Assembly (NCBI GenBank): GCA_002633005.1
Contig: NMRA01000027.1
Span: 597,265 to 657,264, forward strand
Length of the DNA stretch: 60,000 nucleotides
DNA from: Phoronis australis
Taxonomy: Eukaryota; Phoronida; Phoronidae
Direction of reading: 5' to 3'
The notes under the pieces are model-generated. The model was not told the origin of the DNA and ran no database searches. It saw only the letters and a program-made list of their open reading frames with translations. Made by a program: the position numbers and the translations under genes. How positions within the stretch are numbered: position 1 is the first letter of the stretch; every line of letters begins with the position of its first letter. Below, piece after piece: positions 1-14,300 of the stretch.

Positions 1-2330
1 AGGTTGGTTGTTCACTTGAAAGTCTTTGTTGTGGGACAATAAATCTTCAATTTGATTGTTATCTAAGCCATTGCTGGCATTTGTGTCCGAGTTAAGACAA
101 CTTGTGTTAATAGTGTTCAAACGCTCTGGTTCATCCTTTAATAAGATATGTTTGAGAAAAACGTCACACACTTGCACGACACCATCCTCATCACAGGCCA
201 GATACACATTTTGTTTCATTTTATGCTTCTGATTCCCTTCCACACTGCTACCAGAGGTTAGTATGAGCACTTCAAACACTTGCAGAATGGTGGAGCGTAG
301 CGTCTCCGTTTCCATTAGATGGCATAGGTTGGAAATACTGCGTTGGTGAAGAAAGACCTTCCTACAGTTCTCTGACTGAAGTATCAGGGGCAGACCATAG
401 AGACAATAGTGAACCACTTTTCTCTGTATGTTATATGTGGTAGCTTTTGCAGAGGCTCCAGCTGATGGGTTGCCTACGATAACAGGGGTCCTTGACCTCT
501 CAGCTAGTTGAAGCATGGGCTGTATAACATGTAGAAATATCTGGAACTTGAGAGGAGCTGAAGCCTGGCTGGTCAGTCGAAGCAAGTGTTTAGCCAATTG
601 ACCAGCTACGTTCTCATTAGTCGACTGCATGAGGTGATAGAGAGTCTGCATCACCTGCCACTTAGACGACCTGTTGTGCCTCTGGTTATCCGCCAAGCTC
701 GCCTCGCTGCTAGATAGAGCACTGTCTGAGGTACGAGTGGTCCTGTTGTCGAACTCCACACCCTGCTCAACACTGTAGGTGGTGTTGTCACTGGTACAGG
801 TTGGACATGGATCGGGTCTCCTGTGACTGGCCGACGATCCACCACACTGGTCCAGTAATAATTTGACTAATATCGTAAGTATATGATGTCGTCTTTGTGG
901 CGCATATGACGGCAAATGTTTCAACATGTTGGTCAGGACGTCTGCTGGAGACACACAGCAGCAGATGCCACATTCTTCAATACACTGAAGCACATGTGAG
1001 TGACAAAACCGCGTCTTCACTGTCGACAGAAGCGTCATCAGGAACTCTGACAATATGGCCACGGCACATTTTGATGGGCCCTTGACATGTGAATCCAACT
1101 CCTGGTTTTCTAGATTACCGCCGCCGTCACTCATGGCGAACTGATGACTGACATACGACGAACTAGTGATGCCAAGGATGTCGTGATGGTGGTGGCGAAA
1201 CTGCGTAAAATCACATTTACGATGACGATGTTTCAGACACGTGACATTGTGTACATAGTCCACTTTTGTCTTTTTCAATGCCAGCACAATCTTGCTAACA
1301 CCATGAATGAGTGACGCCACCTGTTGTCGGTACTGTTCACACAGAGCATTGTTTTTTTCATAAAAGTTAATGATATATTCAATCAGCTCAAAGCCGCGCC
1401 ACTTACGGAAGTCCTCCAACAGGTGGAGGGCACTCTTCATATGAGCAATGTTGACCTGCTGTGGCAATGAGTTGAATATACTCTGTATCAACATGAGCAC
1501 ACTTTCTAGTGACTCGCAGGCAAACAAGAGAGCTCGCTCCATGTTTTGGTCATTGATTGACACTTGTTTGTGTTTGGGGACTAAGTCATTCTCAAAATCA
1601 TTCAAGACCACTCTGCACACGGCCAAAACGGTTGAGACTGTTCCATTGTCTGCTAACACCAAGGTGCCATTTGGTTGAAAGCTAACATAAGACGACAGAC
1701 TAATGATGACTCTTAACAACATGCGACCCAATATAATCACGTGTTCATATGACCAACCCTCTGGTGGGTTGCTGTAGTTCGTGGTGTGCAGATCCGACAA
1801 CCTCTGAGTAAGGTTAGGTAAAATGGATGCCGACAACGATTTTAACGATGGCATGACTGTAACATCAGTGTGACAAAGTTGGCGCGTTAGCTCCAGAAGC
1901 CGTACACACAAGGCGAGGGGTGCGTGCTCTTCAAGATCACGGTAATATACTTCATCCTGGTCCTCGTTGCCTTCATCTGAAGATTCTGAGGAAAACAGAT
2001 TGGGAAGGACACTGCATTCTTGAGTCAACTTTCGAAAAGCACTCTCAGCCGCTCGACGAGATTGGGGCCGCCTTCGATGTAGGTGAATGAGTCTCTCTGG
2101 CTCGACCTCAGTGTCAGAGTCAGACATCTGATGACCGCTGTCTGAGAGTCGTTTCTTTGAGGCTAGGTGACCAGTTGAATTTTTCTGCAGCCCAGTCACG
2201 ATTTCACTGTCGACGGCATAGTCGGATATGTATGTGTAGCGGCCGATTTGATCAGATTTGTGCTTGGTCGAGCTAGTGAGGTGGTGGAAACAGTCAGATA
2301 AAGGGCTGAAGTCCAGTTCACTTATCTCAT
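1..2330 (-). CDS. LYST: LYST giant coding exon (exon 5), partial at left edge
   Basis: This is an uninterrupted minus-strand frame of 776 codons plus two bases, entered through a TTCCAG acceptor just right of 2330 and still open at base 1. Two bases complete a codon begun in exon 4 (giving Asp). The order is a polar linker with acidic/serine patches (SDSDTEVEP, SSESSDEGNEDQDE) and a basic run (HLHRRRPQSRR), then helical repeat-like sequence. Next come RHRKCDFTQFRHHHHDIL near residue 500 of the protein, the cysteine motif CGICCCVSPADV, LTILVKLLLDQCGG and a CPTC pair. These match the large N-terminal exon of vertebrate LYST in order and spacing. Similarity is diffuse between the motifs, so the gene call rests on several short blocks. 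Confidence 0.9.
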
Positions 2331-5300
2331 CTGGAATGCACAGAAGGCATACGATTCATTCAGGATGGTGTACAATTCAGAAGACAGCATGCAATGTAGA
2401 ACAAACAACATACAACTGAGGATTCAGTATAGACAGTTCCACCCACAGACAATAATCTCAGATACATTAAGTTATATTATGCATGAACAGCACAGTCAGC
2501 ATCAAATATAGACAGAACATAATCTCAGATACGTTAACTTTATATACAATTATGTCTATACACCACATACAGATAACAACTGTCAATCGGAGCTGCCAGA
2601 TGACCTGGCTGTGTCAAGGTCAAATGGAGCTGGATTTGCAACAAAGTGCATGATGCAAACATGATTACTGTCATGAGGGAGCCAAACATGCTACTGAGCC
2701 GGGGATAATTATAGTCCAGGTTATATGATGGGCACAGGCCTAGAGAATAAGAGAACAGATTATTATCTTTTAAACAAATTCAAGACAAATCCAAAGATGA
2801 CGAATGAATCAGAGCACTCCAATACTAAGATAACAACTTTTTGATACTTTGCAGTTTCAATGGAAGACATTTTTGTCAAATCTGACCTGGAAACACATTC
2901 TCACTTCAGTCGGTTAGTCGAATGCGTAACAGGTGACTGATTGTACACAACAGCGTTAAAGTACTGTCATTTTTATCAACTTACAAAATCAAAGATCAGA
3001 AACAACTAAGAGGTTGAAAAGCTTCGACTTACAAGGTTGCTCAAAATTATTAAGTAACAATCCTAATCTCAGAAGATGGCAAAATCTTCACCAGTTGAAA
3101 GTCACGTTTAATGTCACATTGTAATAGTCACATCCAGGGCTCCCGCATTTTAATGACCAATTTTCTCCACATCATGATCGTTATCCTGGCACGGCCAGCT
3201 TTAAAAAATGTCTTGAACGGCATGACCAAGAGTGAAAGAGACGTCCTGCTTTAAGACAACCTTAGGAAAAATGGCTAAACCAAGAATTCTAACATTTTTG
3301 ATTCATAAATTTTATTGAAACTTTCAATTTGTCATTTTACTTTGCTACGTACTCATACATAACTCGAGATTACCAACTATTTTTACCATATACATCACAC
3401 AGGTGTTGGTAGCCAATCACGTTTTTCAGGTGGAGCATCTCCCTATCCTGCGACATCAGGGTGACCTCATATCTGGCGCATCATCTCGTAAATTTTAATC
3501 TCAACTTTTGAAATCGTAGATGAGTCCCTGCTCCACATAATAAGCACATTTTTGCTAGCTGTTAGGATGACAAATTGTTCTAAAACAGGCATGCAATATA
3601 TTTTGCTGTAAAATTTTATTTATTTTGGCAAGCCATATTAATTTTTGAGATAGTGATATCACTCAAATGACTATCGAGATATTGGGCGACTTTGATGGTA
3701 ACTAACCATAATACGTAGTTTTAATAACAGTCTTGAGTGAATAATCAATAATACTTGCTTTAAAAACTGCATCGAAAAATCTTTGAGTTTCCAAAAATAT
3801 GCCCCCTCTTTCTAAAACTATGTCCAGGGGTATATTCGGTTTCATTTAACATATTTTGAAAAGTCGTTTCCTGAATATCAGCACATGGGTATACTTTTGG
3901 AAATTCCTGATTATTGTTTTAGGGGCACCCTACTTGTATTCAGTTTAACAAGTGACATTTCATTTTCTAGGCAAGAATATCCATGTTGTAAACATGATTT
4001 ACAAACCTTGTTTGTCTGTGTCTGGCATCTTGTGGGCAAACTTAAAGCAAACGGGAAGTAGAGAAACAAGAACTTCTGCTAGATCTTTGGCACATGATAT
4101 GTTCTGTAAGAAGAAAATAAAGCACTCATCCTGTAAATTAAAACTACATTCACAATAATGCAAACATTGTGTGTCAGAATTGAATCACTGTTGCATTACT
4201 TGTAAAGATCAGTCCATTTCTGGCCTAGATTCTCGAGTCAAAACAAATTTGTTAGGTGATGGGCCGGGACTGAAAATCTTGGGGTGTCTTGGACAGTTAT
4301 CAGTTCACTGAATAGACAGTGAACACGGTTTGCTCTGACAGATTGACGTTTATTGGAACTTGGTCACCACTTCTGGTCTGCAGCTATTTTCTATAATTTC
4401 TTTCACACAGAGATCAACAGAAATGGCCTCCAAAAAGGTACTAACCTTCTGCTATAAGAATAAAGTTATGAACCATCATGTGCACATGACCAGTCCTGGG
4501 CTCATATATCAGAGTGCTAACCACCCACTCAAGGCTCACAATGAAGAATTAACAGCAACACGTTACCTGGGCTCATAATAGAATACCACCCATGTACCTT
4601 AGCTCAGGGCTCACATTAGAATTCTAACCACCGAGACATGACTTTGAGGGTGGTCCGTCAAAATATAGTAACAGAATATGAAGCAAAACTAAAGGAAATA
4701 AGAAATTGAAACATCGGAGAACCATAAAATCAACAAACTATCCCTAGACCATATTACTAGAACTAGGTCTGCTGATTGGACATTACCTCACCACTTGTGT
4801 GTCGAGTCTGATATCAATCTTTTGACTCAGTAGTATTAATTTATCATACTGAGAACGTGATCCTTGCATGCTGTGGTCATGGCGCATATGAATGGAACTG
4901 CATGGTGCCAAGCTTAGTTCTTGTAATAATCCTCTTAATAGCCCTTCACACTAACAATGGATGATATATTGTGACCAACAAAACAACACTTGGCATAAAT
5001 TCATCTGAAAATGAGACCAGGACACGTGCTTCAAGGTCAACACTCTCCTTCAAGGTCAACCCTCGCTTTCAACATATTAAATGACTGGTCATGTGCACGA
5101 TACTTAAAACATACAATTAGTAGAAGATATTTACAAGCGAATTTGAATACCAACGTTTGACAGAAGATACAAGACAAATCAGTCGGAGAACTCTACCATG
5201 GGAACATTTAAAAACAAAATAGTGATCCCATGCTGTAGGAACCAACTTCATAGGACAATAGTTTTCAAATCCAGAATGAGCCTGGTTTAATGTTAAGCGT

Positions 5301-8300
5301 TCATGGAATCTTTTGTTCCATATCATGACAACAGTGAAGATCACCTGGAACTCCAATGGCGCAAAAATGTGAGGTTCTAAAGTGCTTGACGAATATTGTG
5401 GCATTGTAGGCAAAAAGAGATTCGAGTGTCAGTATGTAATCTGCTCTATTGCAGATGGGCAGTCTGCCCTCTTGGTTGTAGCCTCCCGATGCTTCAGTAC
5501 CATCATCTCCAGCAGATATCCTGGATATTTGGCCCCTCACAAAATATTTAGGCAGTACCCCACCCTCACCCTGGAATGGTTGTAGTTAACCTAGACATAC
5601 ACGCCATGCCAGTGCTAACAGTGCTCCTCTTCCTGTGAAGTAACTTAGTGTGGGGACCTTGTGCACTTACAGACAAGACACTATCAGTCTGGGGGAGTGG
5701 ACAGCAATCAGACACATTACATAACATATTAGTCAAATACATTTATCATATTGTGTATGCACAGACATGAATTCTGTCTTATTAACCCACAATGTCTGTA
5801 GAGCTGCAGCCCCAGACAAAGACATCTCACATAATGTAACCCAACTAAGTCACTTCAAAATAATGGATAGAGATTAGTGCCACACCAAGGCAACACCACA
5901 ATAATCCATAAAAGAGGTATACAAGATACTACGAAGTGGCAAAAATCCTACTTAGCCAATACAGAGACTTCTGCGGGCAAATCTACAACTGTTCATTTAA
6001 TTAAGAGCAATTTTATAAGCAGTGCTCACTTTTTTAAATTGCCATCAGGGGACACAGCAGCAGACTGGAAGTCAAGTAAACCATTCTTTCACCTACCATA
6101 TTCCATACAGAAGTTTGTAGATACTGAGGCAGGTGCCCACAGTGTGTGTGACTGTGACATATTATGCACCAAAATTACAATGCTGTCTGTTCTATGTCAC
6201 ATGTTAATTTGCACTTGTTGAGCAGTTCTGATGACCTCATGCCAACAATGTAATGTTTTTAGACTTAAAACTTTCACGAAATCCGAGCCCTGGGCTTCAA
6301 TGCATTTATTGAGCGTATGTGAACCCACCGTTTTCCGATATTGCAGACACAAAATGAAATGCCTTGTGTACTAACTTTAATTCTCTGTAGAAGATTCGAT
6401 GAGAAAATTTGATATGGTGCTGACCTACTGGTAAGTCTCTTACTGTCAATCTTATTATGTAGACCAAGCTAGCTTGCTTACCTGATTTGTGTACTCGCTG
6501 TTCTATCAGAATTTTATGTGACATTTTGTGGTATTACTATTGCAGAGTCTGTGGACGCCCAGCCGTATTTTTGTATGCTGTAGTATTTTGTATATATTTT
6601 ACTTTAAATTCATAAATACATAATAGATATGCAAGTGTCCCCACATATTGTTAGTTTAACTTCTTCCTGTAGTACATAATACGATACGCAGTAGTTAGTA
6701 ACTGCGTAGTAGCCCTAGAAGAAATCTTTTTTTATGCTGTGTGAGACTGTGCATATAAGATAATGGTTCCTGGTCAATTTGGACATGTTCGACAGTTTAT
6801 GCAGCCCGTGAATATTTACTTTCTGTTTTTGTACATCCGCATAAGAAAGGATTTTAATCAGTTAATTACATTTTCATAAATCCTATACATCCTGTCCTCA
6901 CAGTGATGTACTAGTATTTATGACCTATTATGCTATCATCACTTACGCGTTATGTTTGTAAAAACGTTTTATTTCAAAGAAGTATTTTAAAACTATTATT
7001 ACTTTGTGTTTCTTTTGTGATTGACATTCAACTGTCACATCATTTTGATTTCTAGTGGGAAATTTTAAATCCAAATTTGCCAGTCCATTAATGATTTAAC
7101 TATTCATGCTGCGCATAATTTACGTATTAGCCTTTACCTCCAAGTCAGTTGAAAACTCATGTCCAACTGTCAGGTTCTATGCTATCAGTGGTGTTCTCCA
7201 GACTACTGATTTTTTAAACGGGCTTGTCTTTGAATAAGACACCACCAAAAATTGAGGCTTTCATGAAAACATGAATTTTCATCTTAAAAACTGCATTAAG
7301 TAAAAATGACATTTTAGAAAACTGGTTTTCAAATTTGTTTTTGAATATTATAAATGTGAAATGAAAATTGTCCATGCTGATAATGCTTTATCTTTCCTGA
7401 AACATAGTTTTTTGCCAATTTTTAATAAAAGAAAACATGCGCAGGTGAAGACAGGTTTGCTTTACGTAGAAAATTAAATTCCATAATCCTTCTAGTTTTA
7501 GAAAATATGTACCTCTTCTGAGTACAATTCTGGAATTTTGCAAATAATGTGACTAAATAAGCACGTGCTATCTGCTAATAAGATTATTCAAATGAAAATT
7601 ATCGCAGTGCTCTATCCCGTTACATTAAAGTGTTCCACCATAACAGCAACAGATGTAAATGACCTCTTGACCTGAGAAGGAAAGTAGTAGCCTAAAAGTC
7701 AGACCTACATGTATTCTCTGCTGAGCTGGACAATAGGCCATTCATGGTGCATTAGACTCCAATCTGAAGAGTTAGAGACCTGACTCAAGGCTCTAACAGT
7801 GTTCCCCACAGGGATTCAAACCCACAACCTTGAGCAAAGCAATTGGACACTTATCCCACTAGGCCATACTAACACCTTGCTCGCTCCCAGGAACCAACTA
7901 ATTGTAATGAAAACTTACAACTAGTATCAACATGCAGAAGATTGATATTTCAAAAGTAACCAGTACCTTTGTTATTCCATGTTCGTTCCCAGCTGGTTGA
8001 CCTTTGATAAACTGGACTTCTGGTTTCACTGCACAGCAGACGTACAGTAAAATATCACTAATTTTGGACAAAAACAAGTGGCAGTTTTAATTTTTTAAGG
8101 GCCATAACTATAATTGTAATGAATGGCCACAGTTTTTAAAAACGTCCTTTAATATTAACTATGGTGTAGAACCTAAACACAGAAAAGTATTAATTTGGTG
8201 CGACACAATTTTCCATGGAAAAAATTATTATAAAATCATGTTCCACGGTTTGTGGGGCGTATTGTGTCCTAAATTGGGGAAAATTTAGCGTAATAAGAGT

Positions 8301-11300
8301 CGTCAATAAAGATTAGATGATTTGGATTTACCAGGTGTCAGTAGAATTTTCAACATGAAAAACCTTCGTGTTGAGACGACGTTACCTTCAGATGCCTCTA
8401 CTTACATGAACTCCGACCCAGTATTGCACCTCCAAGATCAACCAACCACGTCCACTTAACAAGTACGACCTCAGCGCTGACGTGTCGTCATCATTTTTGG
8501 CAGAGCTGCAGATCTCGTGAATATCTGTCATAAACACTGTCGCAAGAATACCACTCATTCCTCTCATCTCCCTGAAAGAAGATACAAATACGTTTTAACA
8601 GCTAAACATTCTTTGCATTTCATACATATTGCCATACCTGACGTGTTTGCCAGCAACTGCGTTTTTGAGTCAACTGAAATGAGTAAGCTAAAGAATGTAC
8701 ATACAGAGTTCATGGCTGCGTCACCATGAATGTTACAGGAAGTAGTTTTATTGACATTGACAAATGCACCACCTGATTCGCCAGATTTTTCTGAACATTG
8801 CGTTCTTCTGTGCCTGTGAAAACCATTTATAGACGGTTTTCATGAACCAAATAGAATTGAAACTGCCAACTACAGTGGTGAACAAAACTTCTTAAATTTC
8901 ACACAACCAAACTTTACCACAAGAGGAAGAAGGTGAGGTTCCTGGTTTCCATGCGTGAACAGGTAATTAGAAAGCAGCCTCATCGCCGCCCTCATGTGAG
9001 CTAAACAATTTCGTTATAGGGATAAAACGGGCTCAGTGATGGCCAAAACAGTCTTATGAGGACAACATGGTCTTATTGAGGGCAAAATGGTCCGATTATC
9101 TGAGCAGAAAGGTTTCAATTTCTGCTCTAGATCTTAATGCAGCAACATAATGGAGAAGTTGTAATTGAAGAGCACACCACAAAATTGTAGCTTTCAACAA
9201 GACTAGAACAGAATACCTTGAATACAAATCCTGTCAAGTTAATAACTACTAATTCACATAATATAAATTAACGATTAATAAGCTCATTACAAAACTGACA
9301 AAAGATGTCACGAATATCACCAACATGGCACCCTTTGAGGAGTCCATCAACAATTATGTTAATGCTCTGTGCACAACTTTGATGTTTTTAAACAAAAATA
9401 GTTTACAATCATCGCTTCACATCGGGACAATAGGAAGCAAGCTAAGTTTTGAACATAGATTCCATTGCAAGTCTGATGTATTCCAGTTTTAAAGATGAAA
9501 AACTTGGTATGTGCTACAATCCAGTGTGGCATGCAACTGAAACAATAAGAGAGGCCATCTTGGAAAGTTAGAAAACAATTGAACTAGGCCAAAATGCAAA
9601 TTAAAATGAGGCAGTGCTTTCACAAAGACATGAATTTCTCTAAATCAAAAATGACATCTAAATTAAATTGTCCCAAACCAAAAAGACTCTTCTGCATTAT
9701 GATGCGTCGACATAAGACTCCTAAATCACTAACAAAAGCAAACACTTACTGTTCTCCATGACTAGAATTGATATGCGCCGACATCTTCACACATCATTAT
9801 CCAGTCATAATTCAAACTTCATGAACGATTTAAGTGAAGCAAANTACTTACATGAACTCCGACCCAGTATTGCACCTCCAAGATCAACCAACCACGTCCA
9901 CTTAACAAGTACGACCTCAGCGCTGACGTGTCGTCATCATTTTTGGCAGAGCTGCAGATCTCGTGAATATCTGTCATAAACACTGTCGCAAGAATACCAC
10001 TCATTCCTCTCATCTCCCTGAAAGAAGATACAAATACGTTTTAACAGCTAAACATTCTTTGCATTTCATGTATATCGCCATACCTGACGTGTTTGCCAGC
10101 AACTGCGTTTTTGAGTCAACTGAAATGAGTAAGCTAAAGAATGTACATACAGAGTTCATGGCGGCGTCACCATGAATGATACAGGAAGTAGTTTTATTGA
10201 CACTGACAAATGCACCACCTGATTCGCCAGATTTTTCTGAACATTGCGTTCTTCTGTGCCTGTGAAAACCATTTATTGACGGTTTTCATGAACCAGATAG
10301 AATTAAAACTGCCAACTAAAGTGGTGAATAAAACTTCCTAAATTTCACACAACCAAACTTTACCACAAGAGGCAGAAGGTGAGGTTCCTGGTTTCCATGC
10401 GTGAACAGGTAATTAGAAAGCAGCCTCATCGCCGCCCTCATGTGAGCTAAACAGTTTCGTTATAGGGATAAAACGGGCTCAGTGATGGCCAAAACGGTCT
10501 TATTATGAGGACAACATGGTCTTATTGAGGGCAAAATGGTCCGATTATCTGAGCAGAAAGGTTTCAGTTTCTGCTCTAGATCTTAATGCAGCAACATTAT
10601 GGAGAAGTTGTAATTGAAGAGCACACCACAAAAATTGTAGCTTTCAACAAGACTAGAACAGAATACCTTGAATACAAATCCTGTCAATTTAATAACTACT
10701 AATTCGCATAATATAAATTAACGATTAATAAGCTCATTACAAAACTGACAAAAGATGTCACGAATATCACCAACATGGCACCCTTTGAGGAGTCCATCAA
10801 CAATTATGTTAATGCTTTGTGCACAACTTTGATGTTTTTAAACAAAAATAGTTTACAATCATCGCTTCACATCGGGACAATAGGAAGCAAGCTAAGTTTT
10901 GAACATAGATTCCATTGCAAATCTGACGTATTCCAGTTTTAAAGATGAAAAACTTGGTATACAACTACAATCCAGTGTGGCATGCAACTGAAACAATAAA
11001 AGAGGCCATCTTGGAAAGTTAGAAAACAATTGAACTAGGCCAAAATGCAAATTAAAATGAGGCAGTGCTTTCACAAAGACATGAATTTCTCTGAATTAAA
11101 AAATGACATCTAAATTAAATTGTCCCAAACCAAAAAGACTCTTCTGCATTATGATGCGTCGACATAAGACTCCTAAATCACTAACAAAAGCAAACACTTA
11201 CTGTTCTCCATGACTAGAATTGATATGCGCCGACATCTTCACACATTATTATCCAGTCATAATTCAAACTTCATGAACGATTTAAGTGAAGCAAACTGCC

Positions 11301-14300
11301 AAGACAAGCCTTGAGATGTCTATGGTAATTAAGAGATTGTACCTAGCAGTGTTTCACAACAAGAGGTATGATTCTATAGGTCTAGTAGTTATATAAGGGC
11401 CACAACACCATATAAGGGAGGTGAACATCTCAAGGTCACTAAACAATATACAATGGAACAGTACACCAGGTCAGTTTGAATTCATTATCAAATGTAAGAA
11501 ATGGCAAAGATGAAGTACAGTGCTTGAGAGATGCGGTATAACTTCACATATTTAGGGACACAATGTACCCGAAAAGTGAAATTTCATGTTTTCTTTTTTT
11601 AAGAAGGTATGTAGCACCATATCAATGTTTATTGTGACTCTGCGTCACAGCTACTACCAATTTGTTGAAAATTTATTTGCAACAATGCTAGATGCCTTTG
11701 AAAAAATATGCTAACATCTGTGGTTTTGTTGTCCTAATGCCCAAGACTTTTCAATTTTAACAACAAATATGAAGGTCATTTGCCTTACTTGTTGATTTTA
11801 GGGCTTAAGTACACTTAACAGGCAAACTGGTTACTGCCACAATTGTCTTTTCCAATAGAAATTCCCCCAAGCCCATGAATAGCCACTATGACAGAACCAT
11901 CAAGCCTTTGAGGAGTAGAGGAATTTGCTGGATACTCTGGGGTGAGCAGAGCAGGCTTTCTCATCCAGCCTGCAAATCCTGTTAGCATAAGAGTTGCGTA
12001 ATGGGCTAGGGGAAATCCCTGTGCCATTGTGTTCATGGGTAGTCACATGTAGACAACTGATCCTTCTCTTGACTTACGTTTTCTGCAATTTCTTCAATAT
12101 TTTTACACTTACTTTTAAGAGTAATCAGACTATTTACGTGATGCTTTTCTAGGCTAATTCTCCGTTTTTCTACACACCCTCTCTTAGCAAGTAAGAGGTT
12201 TTGTTGCTCACATTTGTCTGGAGATTACAATCTCCCTCTGGCCACATACTTGTTTTCTGCTCCAAGTAGGTGGCACTGATCAGCCTTGGGGGCATTTTTT
12301 AGGTAGACATTGTGTGTAGAATGTGGTTTGTTCGTATTTGTGAACATGAATGAGAATAAAAAAGACCACTTGTTCGGCTGTAACTACACTCTTCTTCAAG
12401 ATGGCGGCCCCCTATTACAATGGTGCATTGATGTGTGGCGACAACGAATTCAGGTAGCCTTCAAACAAGCCAGATTTGCAAAGTGAGAAAACTATAATTT
12501 GGTTGACAGTACTTTTGGAGAGCATTCTTGGAATTGGACGGAAATTTGCTTTCAGAGTCTAATGTTGGCTTTAGTTGAGCATCGGCAGGGAAGTGGTGGT
12601 TTTGGGGTGAAAAGGGCTGATTTTGATTTTTGCCCTTTTTCCTTAGTCTACATTGCTTTTCAGTATGAGTGAAAGGGTCAAAAATACAAGAGAGAATAAA
12701 TTTCTGTGCTCATCTGTAGGGTTTGTAATATGAAATGACTCAAAACTTTTTGTTCTTTAGGTGCAGTTTTTAACCAAGTGAAGAAAGGGTGATATATTCA
12801 TTTTCGTGTGTTCTGATAGGCAAACCTATACTTGAGAACTGTTCTGTGCTCCCCAAGGTAAATGATACACAGGGGATATCATGCTTTCTGATGAGCCATG
12901 TCTGGTATCTGCATGTGGCCATGATGCAGCTGTCAGATTTTACTTGTCTTTTGCCACAGTAGAATCTACTATTTGAGTAAAATCCACAATTTTTAGTAAA
13001 ATCCACATTTTAGTAAAATCCACTATTTTTAGCGGGGAATGAACTGAAAACTAAAGTTTGTATTTTACTAATGATTACAATTATAGTGATCAAAATGGCA
13101 ATTGAAATGTCCAATGTAAACAAGCCTATAGAAGAAATTGCAGACATGCACATATAGAAACACCCTAGATATACAGAAGGAATTGCTGTCTGTATCTTTA
13201 AATAATGGATTAGCCTATATAATATGAGCTGTAAAAACTATGGCATGCCTGAATTGTTGCGGACAACAGAAAGAATTGCTGTCTGTACCTTTAAATAATG
13301 GATTAACCTATATCATATGAACCCTAAAAAACATAGCACACCTGAATTGTTGCGGACAACAGTGGCAACACAATATAGTCACAGGCAATGCTCAAACATG
13401 CCATTTTTGAATTTACAATTTTCGGGTTGGCCAACCCTTGCAATCGAAATTAAGGAATATCATATTAGATGATTTTATGAGATTTGGTGGCTCAACTCAA
13501 TTTCGCTTTTTTGCCTGCTAAATATGGAGGAAATACTATAGTCTCTGAATTCCAAGTTTTGCCTTTGCTGAAATTTGCGGCACTTAATGCTCTCACTCAG
13601 CTGACAAGCCATTTTGACAGGGGACCTCATAAATCCTTCAAAGTTTACCTGAGCATACCGTATTTGTATTCGCTCTAATAAGCACCCAGGATGCTTAAAA
13701 AATTCACTTCAGGAAGTGGGGCGTTTATTATAGCCCAAACGCGGTTGAAACATGGTCTCCGAAACAGGTGAAATTGCAAGCTAGACTTCATCAAATTTAT
13801 GCTCTGTGACGCATCTGTAACCTATGACAGAGTTTCTACAAAATTGCAGTGCATTGCTATCAAACTTTGCTGTTAAATTACAAGCATTTTTCAGAAAATC
13901 CCAGTGCGAAAACTCGCCGACTGATGCCTTTTGAGTAAACGTATAGTTTCGACTCAACAAATTACCTGAAGTCGTCTTTAAGTTTTCATAATAGCGTCCC
14001 TAAGATTTTTAAGTTCCTCTGGAGTAGGGATTAACTGCATATTAAGTCCAAATCTGCACTAAAACGTACTCCACAACAAGAGAAAAATCTCTGGAAGAAC
14101 ACACATGTTGTTGTCACGTGATGTTTGTTTTGAAGTTCGTCTGCGTATTGAGAGAGCGAGTGTGTGCTTGTCATCAGAGTTCATTTGCCAGAGTAAACGC
14201 GATGCAACGATCTAGGTGTGCATTGTAACTAAGGAAATTAACTCAAGCAGTAAAGCAGAACGTGTTTTATTTAGCGCTTGTTGATCTCATCTGCTAAAAA

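Noticed and set aside
5117-5413. 98-codon minus-strand open frame
   Set aside because: No similarity; only the neighbouring 5345-5570 segment has splice-phase interest, and true exon 4 was found at 4007-4103.
5877-6221. 114-codon plus-strand open frame
   Set aside because: No motif, no splice context, inside a LYST intron on the opposite strand.
7800-7880. tRNA gene on the minus strand
   Set aside because: A and B boxes are present but there is no acceptor-stem pairing and no proper anticodon arm, so it was called a SINE head.
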